NCBI GenBank assembly: GCA_022842885.1
Contig: JALHOR010000010.1
Span: 2,318 to 66,317 of the forward strand
Direction of reading: 5' to 3'
From: Anaerolineae bacterium
GTDB taxonomy: Bacteria; Chloroflexota; Anaerolineae; Aggregatilineales; Phototrophicaceae
DNA length: 64,000 nt
Shown here: positions 43,773-52,119 of the stretch, piece after piece
Layout of the letters: each line of letters begins with the position of its first letter
Position numbering within the stretch: the first letter of the stretch is position 1
The notes under the pieces: model-generated
What the model was told of the DNA's origin: nothing
Databases searched by the model: none
Seen by the model: only the letters and a program-made list of their open reading frames with translations
Program-made: the position numbers and the translations under genes

Positions 43773-45302
43773 TCACGGTTGCTGCGTATAACGTAATGCC
43801 GATAACCCATCATCGCCCGGCTGCGACCATGCCAGCGTGAGACGGTCTTCGTTATCCATAGCAATTGCTGGAATCCCGGCTAATCTGCCTGTTTTTACAA
43901 CTGGCTCATAACCCATAATCGCGCCATCCCGGAACACCAAAATGCCCAGAAAATCACCAATATTAGCGGCAACCCGCACCATGTCTTGCGGCTGATTCAG
44001 TGGCATGACCCACTGAAGCGGTTGACCAGCGGCGCTTTCTTGTGCTGGATAAGTGTTTGGGGACACGGCATTATCTTTTAGCGTCTGCGTTTCATCAAGC
44101 GCAATGGTGAGCAAACGGGGACGCTGCCACGCTTGCGGCGTATCTAACCTGCCAGATGTAAACCACACTTCCGGCGTACCATCGGCACGAATAAGCTGCC
44201 AAAATAAGTAGCCATGTGTCTCATCCACAGCGGCGGTCATACGCTCCAGTTGGTCAGTGGTGGATAAGGGCAGCATGGGTGTAACCGGCAGCACTGCCCC
44301 CAATGTTTGGTCTGCCAGCGTTGCCCGCAGCACGTCTCTACCGCGCAAAATCCAGAATAACCACAGCGTACCAGTGGGTGTTTGTACCAACGCTGGATAA
44401 TCGCTATCACTGACCAATGTTACTGGAAAACGCACCCGTCCTTGGGCATCTAATGCTTGCAGAAAGAGCGTCGGTTCTGCTGCTAAAGCCCCACTCCACA
44501 CGATGAGTAGTTCATTATCCGCCATCGAAAGGACTGAGTAATGATAAAGGGCATCCGGCGCTAAGGGATTTGCACCCAACTGGGCGACGGCATCCGGTGA
44601 GATGCGTCCACTCAGCAAACGGGGGAAATTGGCTTCAGGCGTGCGGTCATACCACAGCAAATGAAAATTATCATCATCTGCCGGAAAAATAGTGACTTCT
44701 GCCGGATAATACGCTGGCAGCACCAAAATCACGGGTTGTCCGGTGGTCACATGCCGCGCATACAAACGCATTTTTTCAGCATCAGGGCTTGCCCATGCCA
44801 GCATGAGTTGACCATTGGCTTGTGCCGTTAGCGCCGGGGCTGCGGCAATCGGCGCCCGCCCTACTGTCACAATATCGCCCCACGCCGATTGTTCTAAGGC
44901 AGGTGGGGGCAGCGTGGGTGTGGGCAGCGCCGCCGGAGTGCAGGCAGAAATAAAAGTTAAAAGTAGAAAGATGAAAGTTAAAAGTGGCAAGTTCAAAGTG
45001 CGAAGTGCGAAGTGCTGAGTGCTGAGTACTAAGTGCTGAGTACTAAGTTTTAGATTGTTGAGCCAGCAATGGATGGGAAATAGCAAGTTAAAAGTTAAAC
45101 GCGGAAGGCTAATGCCGAGATTACGTGAAATATGCGTGGTTGTAGGGGCGAGGCATGTTTCGCCCCTGCGGAAAATCGCCTGTTGTGAACATGAGCCAAG
45201 TGGCGAGTAAAAAAGCAACCAGCATTGATAACTGATTGCCGATAGCCAAGGGCTGATAGCTGACCGCTGATAGCTGACCGCTGACTTGCTGAATCGCTTC
45301 AT
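43773..45302 (-). CDS. Lipoprotein of unknown function with repeat-derived N-terminal region
   Basis: The frame is 509 codons from an ATG at 45302 that overlaps the previous gene's TGA (ATGA). Residues 1-105 come from dispersed repeats: two heptamer tracts (KSAVSYQRSAIS and LSTQHLVLSTQHFALRT) and the 91-bp MITE (RRGETCLAPTTTH). A real lipoprotein signal follows, LPLLTFIFLLLTFISACTP with the lipobox Cys near 120, so the functional start may be a TTG or other codon near 44995, or the MITE and repeats may have been inserted into an older leader. The mature part (ALEQSAWGDIVTVG to ALRYTQQP) is beta-rich with propeller-like strips (LMLAWASPDAEKMRLYA, HLLWYDRTPEANF). Confidence 0.65.
   Translation of the reverse strand: MKRFSKSAVSYQRSAISPWLSAISYQCWLLFYSPLGSCSQQAIFRRGETCLAPTTTHISRNLGISLPRLTFNLLFPIHCWLNNLKLSTQHLVLSTQHFALRTLNLPLLTFIFLLLTFISACTPAALPTPTLPPPALEQSAWGDIVTVGRAPIAAAPALTAQANGQLMLAWASPDAEKMRLYARHVTTGQPVILVLPAYYPAEVTIFPADDDNFHLLWYDRTPEANFPRLLSGRISPDAVAQLGANPLAPDALYHYSVLSMADNELLIVWSGALAAEPTLFLQALDAQGRVRFPVTLVSDSDYPALVQTPTGTLWLFWILRGRDVLRATLADQTLGAVLPVTPMLPLSTTDQLERMTAAVDETHGYLFWQLIRADGTPEVWFTSGRLDTPQAWQRPRLLTIALDETQTLKDNAVSPNTYPAQESAAGQPLQWVMPLNQPQDMVRVAANIGDFLGILVFRDGAIMGYEPVVKTGRLAGIPAIAMDNEDRLTLAWSQPGDDGLSALRYTQQP
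44951..45048. repeat. 98-bp heptamer repeat tract inside the lipoprotein frame
   Basis: Fourteen consecutive 7-mers graded from TAAAAGT types through GCGAAGT to GCTGAGT and ACTAAGT. It is the longest heptamer tract in the window and lies just before the lipoprotein signal sequence. Confidence 0.88.
45107..45197. mobile_element. 91-bp MITE with terminal inverted repeats (reverse orientation)
   Basis: GGCTAATGCCGA at the left and GTGAACATGAGCC at the right are the terminal arms; the core is GGGGCGAGGCATGTTTCGCCCC (45145-45166). The same 91-bp length and matching subterminal bases (AGATTACGTGAAA versus the complement of TTTCACGCAATCT) link it to 27293-27383. It lies inside the 43773-45302 frame. 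Confidence 0.7.
45225..45287. repeat. Heptamer repeat tract (CTGATAG type)
   Basis: Nine 7-mers: TTGATAA, CTGATTG, CCGATAG, CCAAGGG, CTGATAG, CTGACCG, CTGATAG, CTGACCG, CTGACTT. It is read in frame at the N-terminus of the lipoprotein ORF. Confidence 0.85.
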
Positions 45303-45706
45303 TGCGCTGGCACCACTTCGATATTGATGAGCGTGGCATCGCTGGGCGTGCCATCAGCGCGATACGCAATGGCTTCGACAATATGTAGACCAACGCCTGC
45401 CGCCAGCCAATTCATCGTCGCCCGGAACACAGGTACGGCTTCGTCGCCGGTGGGGGTGACTTCATGCACGGTAGTTTCGTCAATGCGTAGCTCCAAGCGG
45501 GCAATGCCCACCGTTTCATCACGCCCAACCACATCAAATTCAAATTCTGTGCCTTCAATCACGCGGGCATTGTTCAACGGCGATAAAATTTCGGTGCGCG
45601 GCAAATCCGGCGTAGGCATGGGCGTCGGTGCTGCGGCGCTCAGGTTACACGCTAGAATACATAATAAACCTAGGCTGGCTCGCAAAATGATTTTAAAAGA
45701 TGGCAT
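45299..45706 (-). CDS. Lipoprotein with Ig-like domain
   Basis: A 135-residue exported protein. The lipobox is LLCILACNLS (Cys near 20), a Pro/Thr linker follows (PTPMPTPDLPRTE), then one Ig-like beta-sandwich (VIEGTEFEFDVVGRDETVGIARLELRID, LHIVEAIAYRADGTPSDATLINIEV), a fold common in bacterial surface proteins. The ATG at 45706 has GAGAG upstream. Its TGA overlaps the start of the next frame on the same strand. Confidence 0.72.
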   Translation of the reverse strand: MPSFKIILRASLGLLCILACNLSAAAPTPMPTPDLPRTEILSPLNNARVIEGTEFEFDVVGRDETVGIARLELRIDETTVHEVTPTGDEAVPVFRATMNWLAAGVGLHIVEAIAYRADGTPSDATLINIEVVPAQ

Positions 45707-45782
45707 CACTCTCGTTATCCTGTCTTGAGCGTCGTGAGTCTCATGTTATGATTGACGCGATTTTTAGCCTGAAAGTTTCAGC

Positions 45783-46514
45783 ATGATGCGTATTGATGTC
45801 CTGACATTGTTCCCACAAATATTCGCCCCCATGCACGCAAGTATGATGTGGAAAGCCCAAGACCACCAATTGTTAGATTTACAATTGCATGATATTCGGG
45901 ATTATACGCAGAATAAACACCGGACTGTAGATGATACTCCATATGGTGGTGGCGGCGGTATGCTCATGCGTGTGGATGTAGTGGTTGCTGCCGTAGAGGC
46001 AGTGCGCGGCGATGACATTTGCCCGGTCATTTTGCTTTCGCCGCAGGGGCGCGTTTTTAATCATCGCATTGCCGTTGAATTATCTCAGCAACCGCGCTTG
46101 ATATTGGTGTGTGGGCATTACGAAGGCATTGATGAGCGCGTGCGTGAGTTGGTCATCACCGATGACATCAGCATTGGCGATTATGTGCTAACGGGCGGTG
46201 AATTGGCAGCTATGGTACTTATGGATGCTATCGTGCGCCAAATCCCCGGCGTCTTGGGCGCAGAAGGCGGCGCAGACCGCGAGAGCCACGCTGATGGGTT
46301 ATTGGAAGGCGCTCATTATACTCGCCCGGCAGAATTTCGCGGGTTAGGCGTGCCAGAAGTCCTCAAAAATGGCAATCATGGCGAGATTGACCGCTGGCGA
46401 CGCTTGGATTCTATCCGGCGAACTTGGCACAATCGCCCGGAATTGCTGCGCCACGCTGCCTTAACGGATGCCGAAAAATACTATCTAGCAACCTTGGCGA
46501 TGAATAAAAAATAA
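45783..46514 (+). CDS. trmD: tRNA (guanine-N1-)-methyltransferase TrmD
   Basis: A 243-residue SPOUT-class methyltransferase that makes m1G37 in tRNA. It shows MRIDVLTLFPQIF, DIRDYTQNKHRTVDDTPYGGGGGML, ILLSPQGRVFNHRIAVELS, the trefoil-knot SAM site LVCGHYEGIDERV and SIGDYVLTGGELAAMVLMDA, and a C-terminal tRNA-binding helix region. The length is normal. It is alone here: rimM, rpsP and rplS, its usual neighbours, are absent. A short palindrome CTGAAA-G-TTTCAG touches the start codon region at 45769-45781. Confidence 0.95.
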   Translation: MMRIDVLTLFPQIFAPMHASMMWKAQDHQLLDLQLHDIRDYTQNKHRTVDDTPYGGGGGMLMRVDVVVAAVEAVRGDDICPVILLSPQGRVFNHRIAVELSQQPRLILVCGHYEGIDERVRELVITDDISIGDYVLTGGELAAMVLMDAIVRQIPGVLGAEGGADRESHADGLLEGAHYTRPAEFRGLGVPEVLKNGNHGEIDRWRRLDSIRRTWHNRPELLRHAALTDAEKYYLATLAMNKK

Positions 46515-46664
46515 CTTAAAGGTTTCAATCTGGTTAATCATCTCGTCAAAAATCGTAAATCGTGCTATTATGCACTACATATCATTAACGAGCATCATGT
46601 GTATGCATTTGCACACCTTACCGCGCTGCCCGGCGTATCCAACAGTTCACACAGGAACTTGCCT

Positions 46665-47066
46665 ATGGCGTACAAAGACGAAAAACTGGAACAAGAACTG
46701 GCGAAACTTCATAACATTGTAGACGGTGTGAAGGCGACGGTGATTGTAAGCATTGATGGTCTTCTAGTGGCGGCGTATCCCGCAGATGATGACGAATCCA
46801 ATGAGCATGTGAACCCCACGGCTAGCCCGCAAGTGGCAGCCATGGCAGCAACGCTAATTGGTCTAGCAGAAAAAACATTAGGGCGATTGGCACAAGGCAG
46901 CATGGAACGCCTCTTGATTGAAGGCGAGGATGGCACGATGGTGGTGTATCCCGCTGGACGACGGGCGGCAGTGGCGGTGCTGGTAGAACGCAGCGCCCAC
47001 ATGGGGCATGTCTTATTTGCCACCAAGAAAACAGCGACGGAAGTCCAAGTGATTTTGGGGAACTAA
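46665..47066 (+). CDS. Roadblock/LC7-domain protein
   Basis: A 133-residue protein with the roadblock/LC7 alpha/beta fold: LAKLHNIVDGVKATVIVSIDGLLVAAYP, AAMAATLIGLAEKTLGRLAQG, LLIEGEDGTMVVYPAGRRAAVAVLVE. In bacteria such proteins act as partners of small GTPases such as MglA. AGGAA lies 8 bases upstream of the ATG at 46665. It converges with the FHA gene and no GTPase is next to it. Confidence 0.85.
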   Translation: MAYKDEKLEQELAKLHNIVDGVKATVIVSIDGLLVAAYPADDDESNEHVNPTASPQVAAMAATLIGLAEKTLGRLAQGSMERLLIEGEDGTMVVYPAGRRAAVAVLVERSAHMGHVLFATKKTATEVQVILGN

Positions 47067-47126
47067 AAATAGTGTCTTCGATGACGCTAGTCTAGCCGCA
47101 TTGCTGCGCGTGAGGGCTGGCGTTGT

Positions 47127-47759
47127 TTACCGTTTTTGAAATATCATTCGCAGTGTCAGATTACCAAACTGGACTTCATCGCCATCGTGGATAATGCGCG
47201 TGTCGTGCGGCGCCAGTTTATCACCATTGATGATCGTCCCATTGCGGCTGCCCATATCCAACAATTCCAGCAGTTGTCCTTTGCGCCGCAGCACCGCATG
47301 TTTGCGGCTTAACCCCAACCGATATGCCCCATGGCGAGTCAAGTCAATTTCTGGGATGTAACTGGTGGCATTATCGCTGCGCCCTAACGTCATTTCGCCA
47401 CGAATATCCACCACTAAAGGATTGGTCGAATCCACCACTTCCAAACGCAATAGCATCGTCTCTGTAAAAATCATTTGCCCAGTCGGAGGGGTTTTTTGTT
47501 GAGCTTGCATCACCTGATCCATTGCCTCCTGCGCTGCTTTAGCCAAGTCGTAGGTGGTATTTTCCGGTTGCACAACTTCGGGAGTGATTTGTGAAGGTGG
47601 AGTGGCTGGTTTTTTGAATGACGAAGGGTCGGCTGACTGCTGTAACATTCGCAGAGCTTCTTCCGCATAATGACGCAAATCATGCGTAGTGTTACCGCTG
47701 GTAGGGGCGGTCTCTGCGTCTGTTGGCTCAAATTTTTCAGGTGGTATCGAATTTGTCAT
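47127..47759 (-). CDS. FHA-domain protein
   Basis: A 210-residue protein. Residues 1-100 are a disordered, Gln/Pro/Thr-rich tail with two helical pieces. The FHA domain at about 105-210 contains GRSDNATSYIPEIDL, LGLSRKHAVLRRK (phosphothreonine pocket, S-R-K-H) and LLDMGSRNGTIINGDKL. The core of the pThr-binding site is intact, so it should bind phosphothreonine partners from Ser/Thr kinases; no kinase is adjacent. The start is an ATG at 47759 without a clear ribosome site. Confidence 0.88.
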   Translation of the reverse strand: MTNSIPPEKFEPTDAETAPTSGNTTHDLRHYAEEALRMLQQSADPSSFKKPATPPSQITPEVVQPENTTYDLAKAAQEAMDQVMQAQQKTPPTGQMIFTETMLLRLEVVDSTNPLVVDIRGEMTLGRSDNATSYIPEIDLTRHGAYRLGLSRKHAVLRRKGQLLELLDMGSRNGTIINGDKLAPHDTRIIHDGDEVQFGNLTLRMIFQKR

Positions 47760-47928
47760 GAGCAGCAAATGTCATGGTCAACCGTCAATATTGGTATTGT
47801 ATCAGACAGTGGCATAACACACAATAACCTGCCCCAAACAATTTATTAACTTTTTATCGGCTGCCCGTCCGCACCGCTAAAATCATGCCTTGTACTATTC
47901 GGATATGAGCGCCTGACATATAATAGAA

Positions 47929-47934
47929 GGTATG
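47929..47934 (+). promoter_or_regulatory. Putative -10 element for the phosphodiesterase gene
   Basis: A perfect TATAAT 24 bases upstream of the ATG at 47958. The -35 region is poor (TGAGCG at 17 bases). Confidence 0.45.
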
Positions 47935-47957
47935 TCAACGGCTCTAAGGTCTTAGTA

Positions 47958-48542
47958 ATGCGAATAGGACTGATATCGGACGTACATGGAGATTTAGAGA
48001 CGCTAATCACAACGCTAGACCGGCTGCACAACCACCACGAAGTCTCGCATATTTTATGTGCGGGCGATTTGGTGGGGCGCGGACCGGAACAAAATCAGGT
48101 CGTGGAAGTCATTCGCCAGCACAGCATCATCACGGTGCGCGGCAATCATGACGAATGGTTCTACGGCATCTCGCCGGAGAATACGGCGTATCTCAAAGAG
48201 TTGCCCTTGGACTGGCGCGGGCAATTTGGCGGTTTGAACTTCTACATGTGCCATGGGAAACCGGGCAATAACATGTGGGGAATGTATCGTGACCATTTAT
48301 CAGATACGTACCTGAGCATGGTCATCAAATCGCTGAAGACCGACGTGCTAGTGACGGGGCATACGCATGTGCCGTTGTATATGCGGGTGCGGAATGGCTG
48401 CCTCGTCAATCCGGGGTCGCTGTATACCTTTGAGAGTTCGCGGGAGACTTCGCGCACATATGGCGTGCTGCATCTACCCGACCTGCTTTTTGAATTGTTT
48501 GATGCGTCACCGGACTCTATCAGCCCGGTTGCCATCCCTTAA
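47958..48542 (+). CDS. YfcE/MJ0936-type calcineurin-like phosphoesterase
   Basis: A 194-residue metallophosphoesterase. The metal motifs MRIGLISDVHGD (D-x-H), AGDLVGRG (GDxxxRG-like), VRGNHDEW (GNHD), HGKPG and GHTHVPLY are all present. The family cleaves cyclic nucleotide or other phosphodiesters with Mn or Ni. AAGG lies about 9 bases upstream. A strong terminator follows at 48563-48594. Confidence 0.9.
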   Translation: MRIGLISDVHGDLETLITTLDRLHNHHEVSHILCAGDLVGRGPEQNQVVEVIRQHSIITVRGNHDEWFYGISPENTAYLKELPLDWRGQFGGLNFYMCHGKPGNNMWGMYRDHLSDTYLSMVIKSLKTDVLVTGHTHVPLYMRVRNGCLVNPGSLYTFESSRETSRTYGVLHLPDLLFELFDASPDSISPVAIP

Positions 48543-48562
48543 TGGCAGCCCGTCCAAAGACC

Positions 48563-48594
48563 AAGACCTGTCGAAATTCGGCAGGTCTTTTTTT
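48563..48594 (+). terminator. Intrinsic terminator after the phosphodiesterase gene
   Basis: AAGACCTG and CAGGTCTT form a stem with CGAA/TTCG pairing inside, followed by a run of Ts (TTTTTTT). It is 20 bases past the stop and may also help end the STAND gene on the other strand. Confidence 0.85.
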
Positions 48595-48632
48595 ATAATT
48601 TGATTTATTTAAAGTTAAATTAATCGGTGATT

Positions 48633-51600
48633 TTACTCTGCGTTTGCTTTTTTTTGTTCTATGCGTGCAATATTTTGTTCTACATTCTCCAAAGATGAAA
48701 CTAATCCTAATGCTATATTTAGAGATTTTGCCTTTTGAAAAAAATCCAATGCAAGATCATAGTTTTTCTGATTTTCATATGCTATACCAAGATTGTTTAA
48801 GTTTATTGCTTCTCCAGCGCCATTCTTAATTTGTTTATTTATCACCAATGCTTGACTATAACATTCAATTGCCTTTGCGTAATCGCCCATATGTTGATAA
48901 GTTGCTCCCATATTATCAATCAACTCACCCTCTCTTTGTATGTTTTTACCCTCACGGGCAATTTCAATCGAATATGAATAGTATTCTAAAGATTTGTTAA
49001 AGTTATAGAGATATTTATGAGCTTTTGCCAGAGCATCTAAAAAGATTTCAAGTTGTGGAAAATGAATTTCTTTACCCATCAAAATAGCCTGTTCGCTATA
49101 TTCTATTGCATTTCCATAATCTTCTGCTAATAGATAAGCAATTCCTAAATTTCCGCGGATTTTTACTTCTTGATTTCTATTTTTAGTTTCTAAAGAAATT
49201 TTGAGTGCCTGATGATAATAATTAATTGCCATTGAATAATTCTTCTCCGAAACTAATGCAACTCCTAAACCGTTTAGGCATTCAGTTTCTAAATTATGAT
49301 TATCTAATTGTTGAGAAATTATCAATGCCTCAGAATGACGCTCAAATGCTTTCCGAAATTGCCCAGATTGATGATATACCTGTGCAATATTATTTAATTG
49401 GATACATAGTGTAAGTTTATCACCTGAATTTTTTAATATATCAATTGATTTATTGATTAATTCTTCAGATCTTTGTAGATCATTTCTTAACAAGAGAAGC
49501 ATACCAAGATTGCCCAAAGCACGGCTTTCACTCACTCTATCATTGGTTTGTGAAAGGATGGAAATAGCTAATTCTGTACTTTCAATTCCTTGCTGATATT
49601 GTCCTAATTTCATATATAGATTTGATAGATTCATCAAAATTCCCGCCTCACCACGCTTATCGTGAATTGCACGACTGCTTGGGAGTGCTTGATTAAAACA
49701 TCCAATTGCTTTTTCATATTGTTGCAACCTCATATAAACATTCGCTAGATTGGCGAGAGCAGCGGTTTCAAGACCTATATCGTTGTTCTCTTTACTAATC
49801 ATAATTGCTTGTTGTTGACAGCTTATAGCTTTTTCAAACTGATTGGTATAAAGATATGAAATACCAAGTCTAGTTAGCATGATACCAATACTTTTTTTGT
49901 CTCCCATATCTTGAGCAATTTTCAACCCCAGTTCATAATGTTCTATTGCTTTACTATGATATCCCAATTTTGCGTATATAGAACCAAGATTACTATAATC
50001 AGCTCTTTCGATATTCTTATTATTGCTAAATTTACTCGCCTGCAAAGATAGTGTGAAAAGTTTTAAGGCTTCGGAATAATATCCTTCCAAATCCAATAAT
50101 TGATTAACCCCATATAATTCCATTGCTATAGCGTTTACATCGAAATACCTCTTTGTACTCATTGCAAATTCAGAAGCACCCATAAACTGTAGAAGTTCTG
50201 GACGCAGTGCGGCTAAATTATCTTTAGATGGCTTTCTATAACGTTCAATGTAATATAAACAAGCATTTAGAGAACGTTGTTGCATTTCATTAGTAGCATA
50301 TGATTTGACATATTCATAAGCTAAATCATGCAAACGAAAATATGGCACATTGTCATTCACATATGTTGCAAGTCCGAATTTTTGCAAATTCATTAGTTCT
50401 GATTCGATGTTATCTGATTTAACGCCTTGTATAAATGATGTTCGCATTGCATATTGCATATTAGGAGCAATATCCCGCAACTCAGTACCAACCCGAATCT
50501 TAAATTGTTTGGGTACATGTACAAAATAGTATGTCATTAATAATGGCGTAATCATATTTGCAAAAAAAGCACCCCAAGCATCGAATACATTACGAGCAGC
50601 ATCAGGAAGTGCCACACGACTAGCAGCAATAATCGCAGCGATATTTTCCCGTCCATCTTCTCCTGCTTCGTCAGGTAGTGCCAATGTCAATTTTGCTTCT
50701 GTAATCTTCTCAAGCATTCTCGTTGCATTCCAACTATTTTCTCGCATAGTAATTCCAGCGATTTCAAGTGCAAATGGTGAACCATACAATAATTTATATA
50801 GCGTATGCAGTGTAGTATCATCGTTTGCAGAGATATCTATATGGGTTTTCAGCAATTCTGTGGCAGAATCAAAACTTAAGGCATCCAGACGAAATTTATC
50901 TCTCAAAGCAATCTGTTGACGCGAAGTAACTAAGACAGCAATACTACCAGGAATACCACCTCGGTTGATCAGTGTCATCACTACAGTTGGCACCCAACAA
51001 TCGTCTAAGATGAGTAATTTAACAGGGCTTTGCTCTAAAATTTGGTAAAGAACCGATAATTTTGTCGTATCTTCTGGTTGTTTTACAATATGCTCTTGCA
51101 ATTTAAATGACGCAGCACAGGCTTCAGCCAGCGCAGAAACATTTGCACTTCCTGCTCGTAACCATAAAACTGCCCCTTTGTTTCTTTTCAGCCAATCACT
51201 GGCAAGTGTGGCGGCTAATGCTGTTTTTCCATCTCCGCCAAAACCCTGTATTAATACACGCCCATTATTTTCTAATCTATTAAATATTTCTGTATAAATT
51301 GTTTCGCGCCCGATTAACTTCTTCATATTTGGTACTTGTTCATTTAGAACAGAAGTGGCTGAAACATAAAGTTTTGCTTTGTAATCAGAGGTAATTTGTG
51401 TAAATAGAACAGATTTCTCTTCTACACGAATAAGAATTTCGTCTGCAACTTTCTGAAGTTGCTGTACATTCTTTGATAATTCTTTTATACCTTCGGCAGT
51501 CTGCTTTGTGGTTGTATCAACAGTATTTAATGTAATATTAGTATTATCCAATGCAGCTTGCATGGAGCTTATATCGCGTGCAAGCAATACTGATCCATAC

Positions 51601-51995
51601 TCAGGATGCGTATAAAACGTTTCACGTAATTGCTGGAGATACTGTTTTAATTCTATTTGAATATCTACTAAGGTGTGTGGTTTTAACAAACGTTTCGAAT
51701 ACATTTTTGCTAATTTTTCAAGATGTATTGGCTCATCATTAACAATATAGGCTGTTAATTCTACTTGAACATCTATATGAGTAATAAAGCCTTCATCAAA
51801 AAATTCTGGTAAATCATTAATCCGCTTTGAAGCAAATGTATTGAAAGCTGAACGGGTAAATTGTTTAAAATTATCAGTATTCAACACTTTTTCAATTGCT
51901 TCATGCAACCCTCTGAATTCGGAGCGACTATAGATTGCACTTGCAATTCCTTGAATTAATTGTTCAAGTATAGGGTCAAGGATTTTTTCAATCAT
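48633..51995 (-). CDS. STAND NTPase (NB-ARC plus TPR array) with unrecognised N-terminal domain
   Basis: A 1120-residue, AT-rich gene. An N-terminal domain of about 230 residues (helical, ending VQQLQKVADEILIRVEEK) is not one I recognise. The NTPase has Walker A GFGGDGKTALAATLA near 249-260, Walker B KLLILDDCW near 330, sensor LVTSRQQ and GSPFALEIAG, the classic NB-ARC set, then a winged-helix stretch (RLHDLAYEYVKSYA). About twelve TPR units fill 600-1115 (GDYAKAIECYSQALVI, NLGIAYENQKNYDLALDFF). The ATG at 51995 has GGAC 7 bases upstream. STAND proteins oligomerise on ligand binding; bacterial ones often serve in phage defence (Avs-like). The effector here would be the unknown N-terminal domain. 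Confidence 0.82.
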   Translation of the reverse strand: MIEKILDPILEQLIQGIASAIYSRSEFRGLHEAIEKVLNTDNFKQFTRSAFNTFASKRINDLPEFFDEGFITHIDVQVELTAYIVNDEPIHLEKLAKMYSKRLLKPHTLVDIQIELKQYLQQLRETFYTHPEYGSVLLARDISSMQAALDNTNITLNTVDTTTKQTAEGIKELSKNVQQLQKVADEILIRVEEKSVLFTQITSDYKAKLYVSATSVLNEQVPNMKKLIGRETIYTEIFNRLENNGRVLIQGFGGDGKTALAATLASDWLKRNKGAVLWLRAGSANVSALAEACAASFKLQEHIVKQPEDTTKLSVLYQILEQSPVKLLILDDCWVPTVVMTLINRGGIPGSIAVLVTSRQQIALRDKFRLDALSFDSATELLKTHIDISANDDTTLHTLYKLLYGSPFALEIAGITMRENSWNATRMLEKITEAKLTLALPDEAGEDGRENIAAIIAASRVALPDAARNVFDAWGAFFANMITPLLMTYYFVHVPKQFKIRVGTELRDIAPNMQYAMRTSFIQGVKSDNIESELMNLQKFGLATYVNDNVPYFRLHDLAYEYVKSYATNEMQQRSLNACLYYIERYRKPSKDNLAALRPELLQFMGASEFAMSTKRYFDVNAIAMELYGVNQLLDLEGYYSEALKLFTLSLQASKFSNNKNIERADYSNLGSIYAKLGYHSKAIEHYELGLKIAQDMGDKKSIGIMLTRLGISYLYTNQFEKAISCQQQAIMISKENNDIGLETAALANLANVYMRLQQYEKAIGCFNQALPSSRAIHDKRGEAGILMNLSNLYMKLGQYQQGIESTELAISILSQTNDRVSESRALGNLGMLLLLRNDLQRSEELINKSIDILKNSGDKLTLCIQLNNIAQVYHQSGQFRKAFERHSEALIISQQLDNHNLETECLNGLGVALVSEKNYSMAINYYHQALKISLETKNRNQEVKIRGNLGIAYLLAEDYGNAIEYSEQAILMGKEIHFPQLEIFLDALAKAHKYLYNFNKSLEYYSYSIEIAREGKNIQREGELIDNMGATYQHMGDYAKAIECYSQALVINKQIKNGAGEAINLNNLGIAYENQKNYDLALDFFQKAKSLNIALGLVSSLENVEQNIARIEQKKANAE

Positions 51996-52040
51996 TATAA
52001 TGTCCACGATGAATGAGTAATAAATTAATGATCACACGGA

Positions 52041-52069
52041 ATTATAATAGTTGATATATGAAATCGCAA
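52041..52069 (-). promoter_or_regulatory. Promoter of the STAND gene
   Basis: On the minus strand TTGCGA (52064-52069) and TATAAT (52041-52046) are 17 bases apart, about 46 bases upstream of the ATG at 51995. It is AT-rich like the gene. Confidence 0.6.
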
Positions 52070-52119
52070 ACCACTTTGTAAATGTTTACAGATTAAATAC
52101 ACTTACATTCTTCAAATTA

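Noticed and set aside
44951-45287. CRISPR-like array from the regular repeats
   Set aside because: The period is 7 bases with drifting units, not direct repeats of about 30 bases separated by unique spacers.
45769-45781. Palindrome CTGAAA-G-TTTCAG before trmD as a regulatory hairpin
   Set aside because: The one-base loop leaves too short a stem and it may be chance; no conservation can be checked here.
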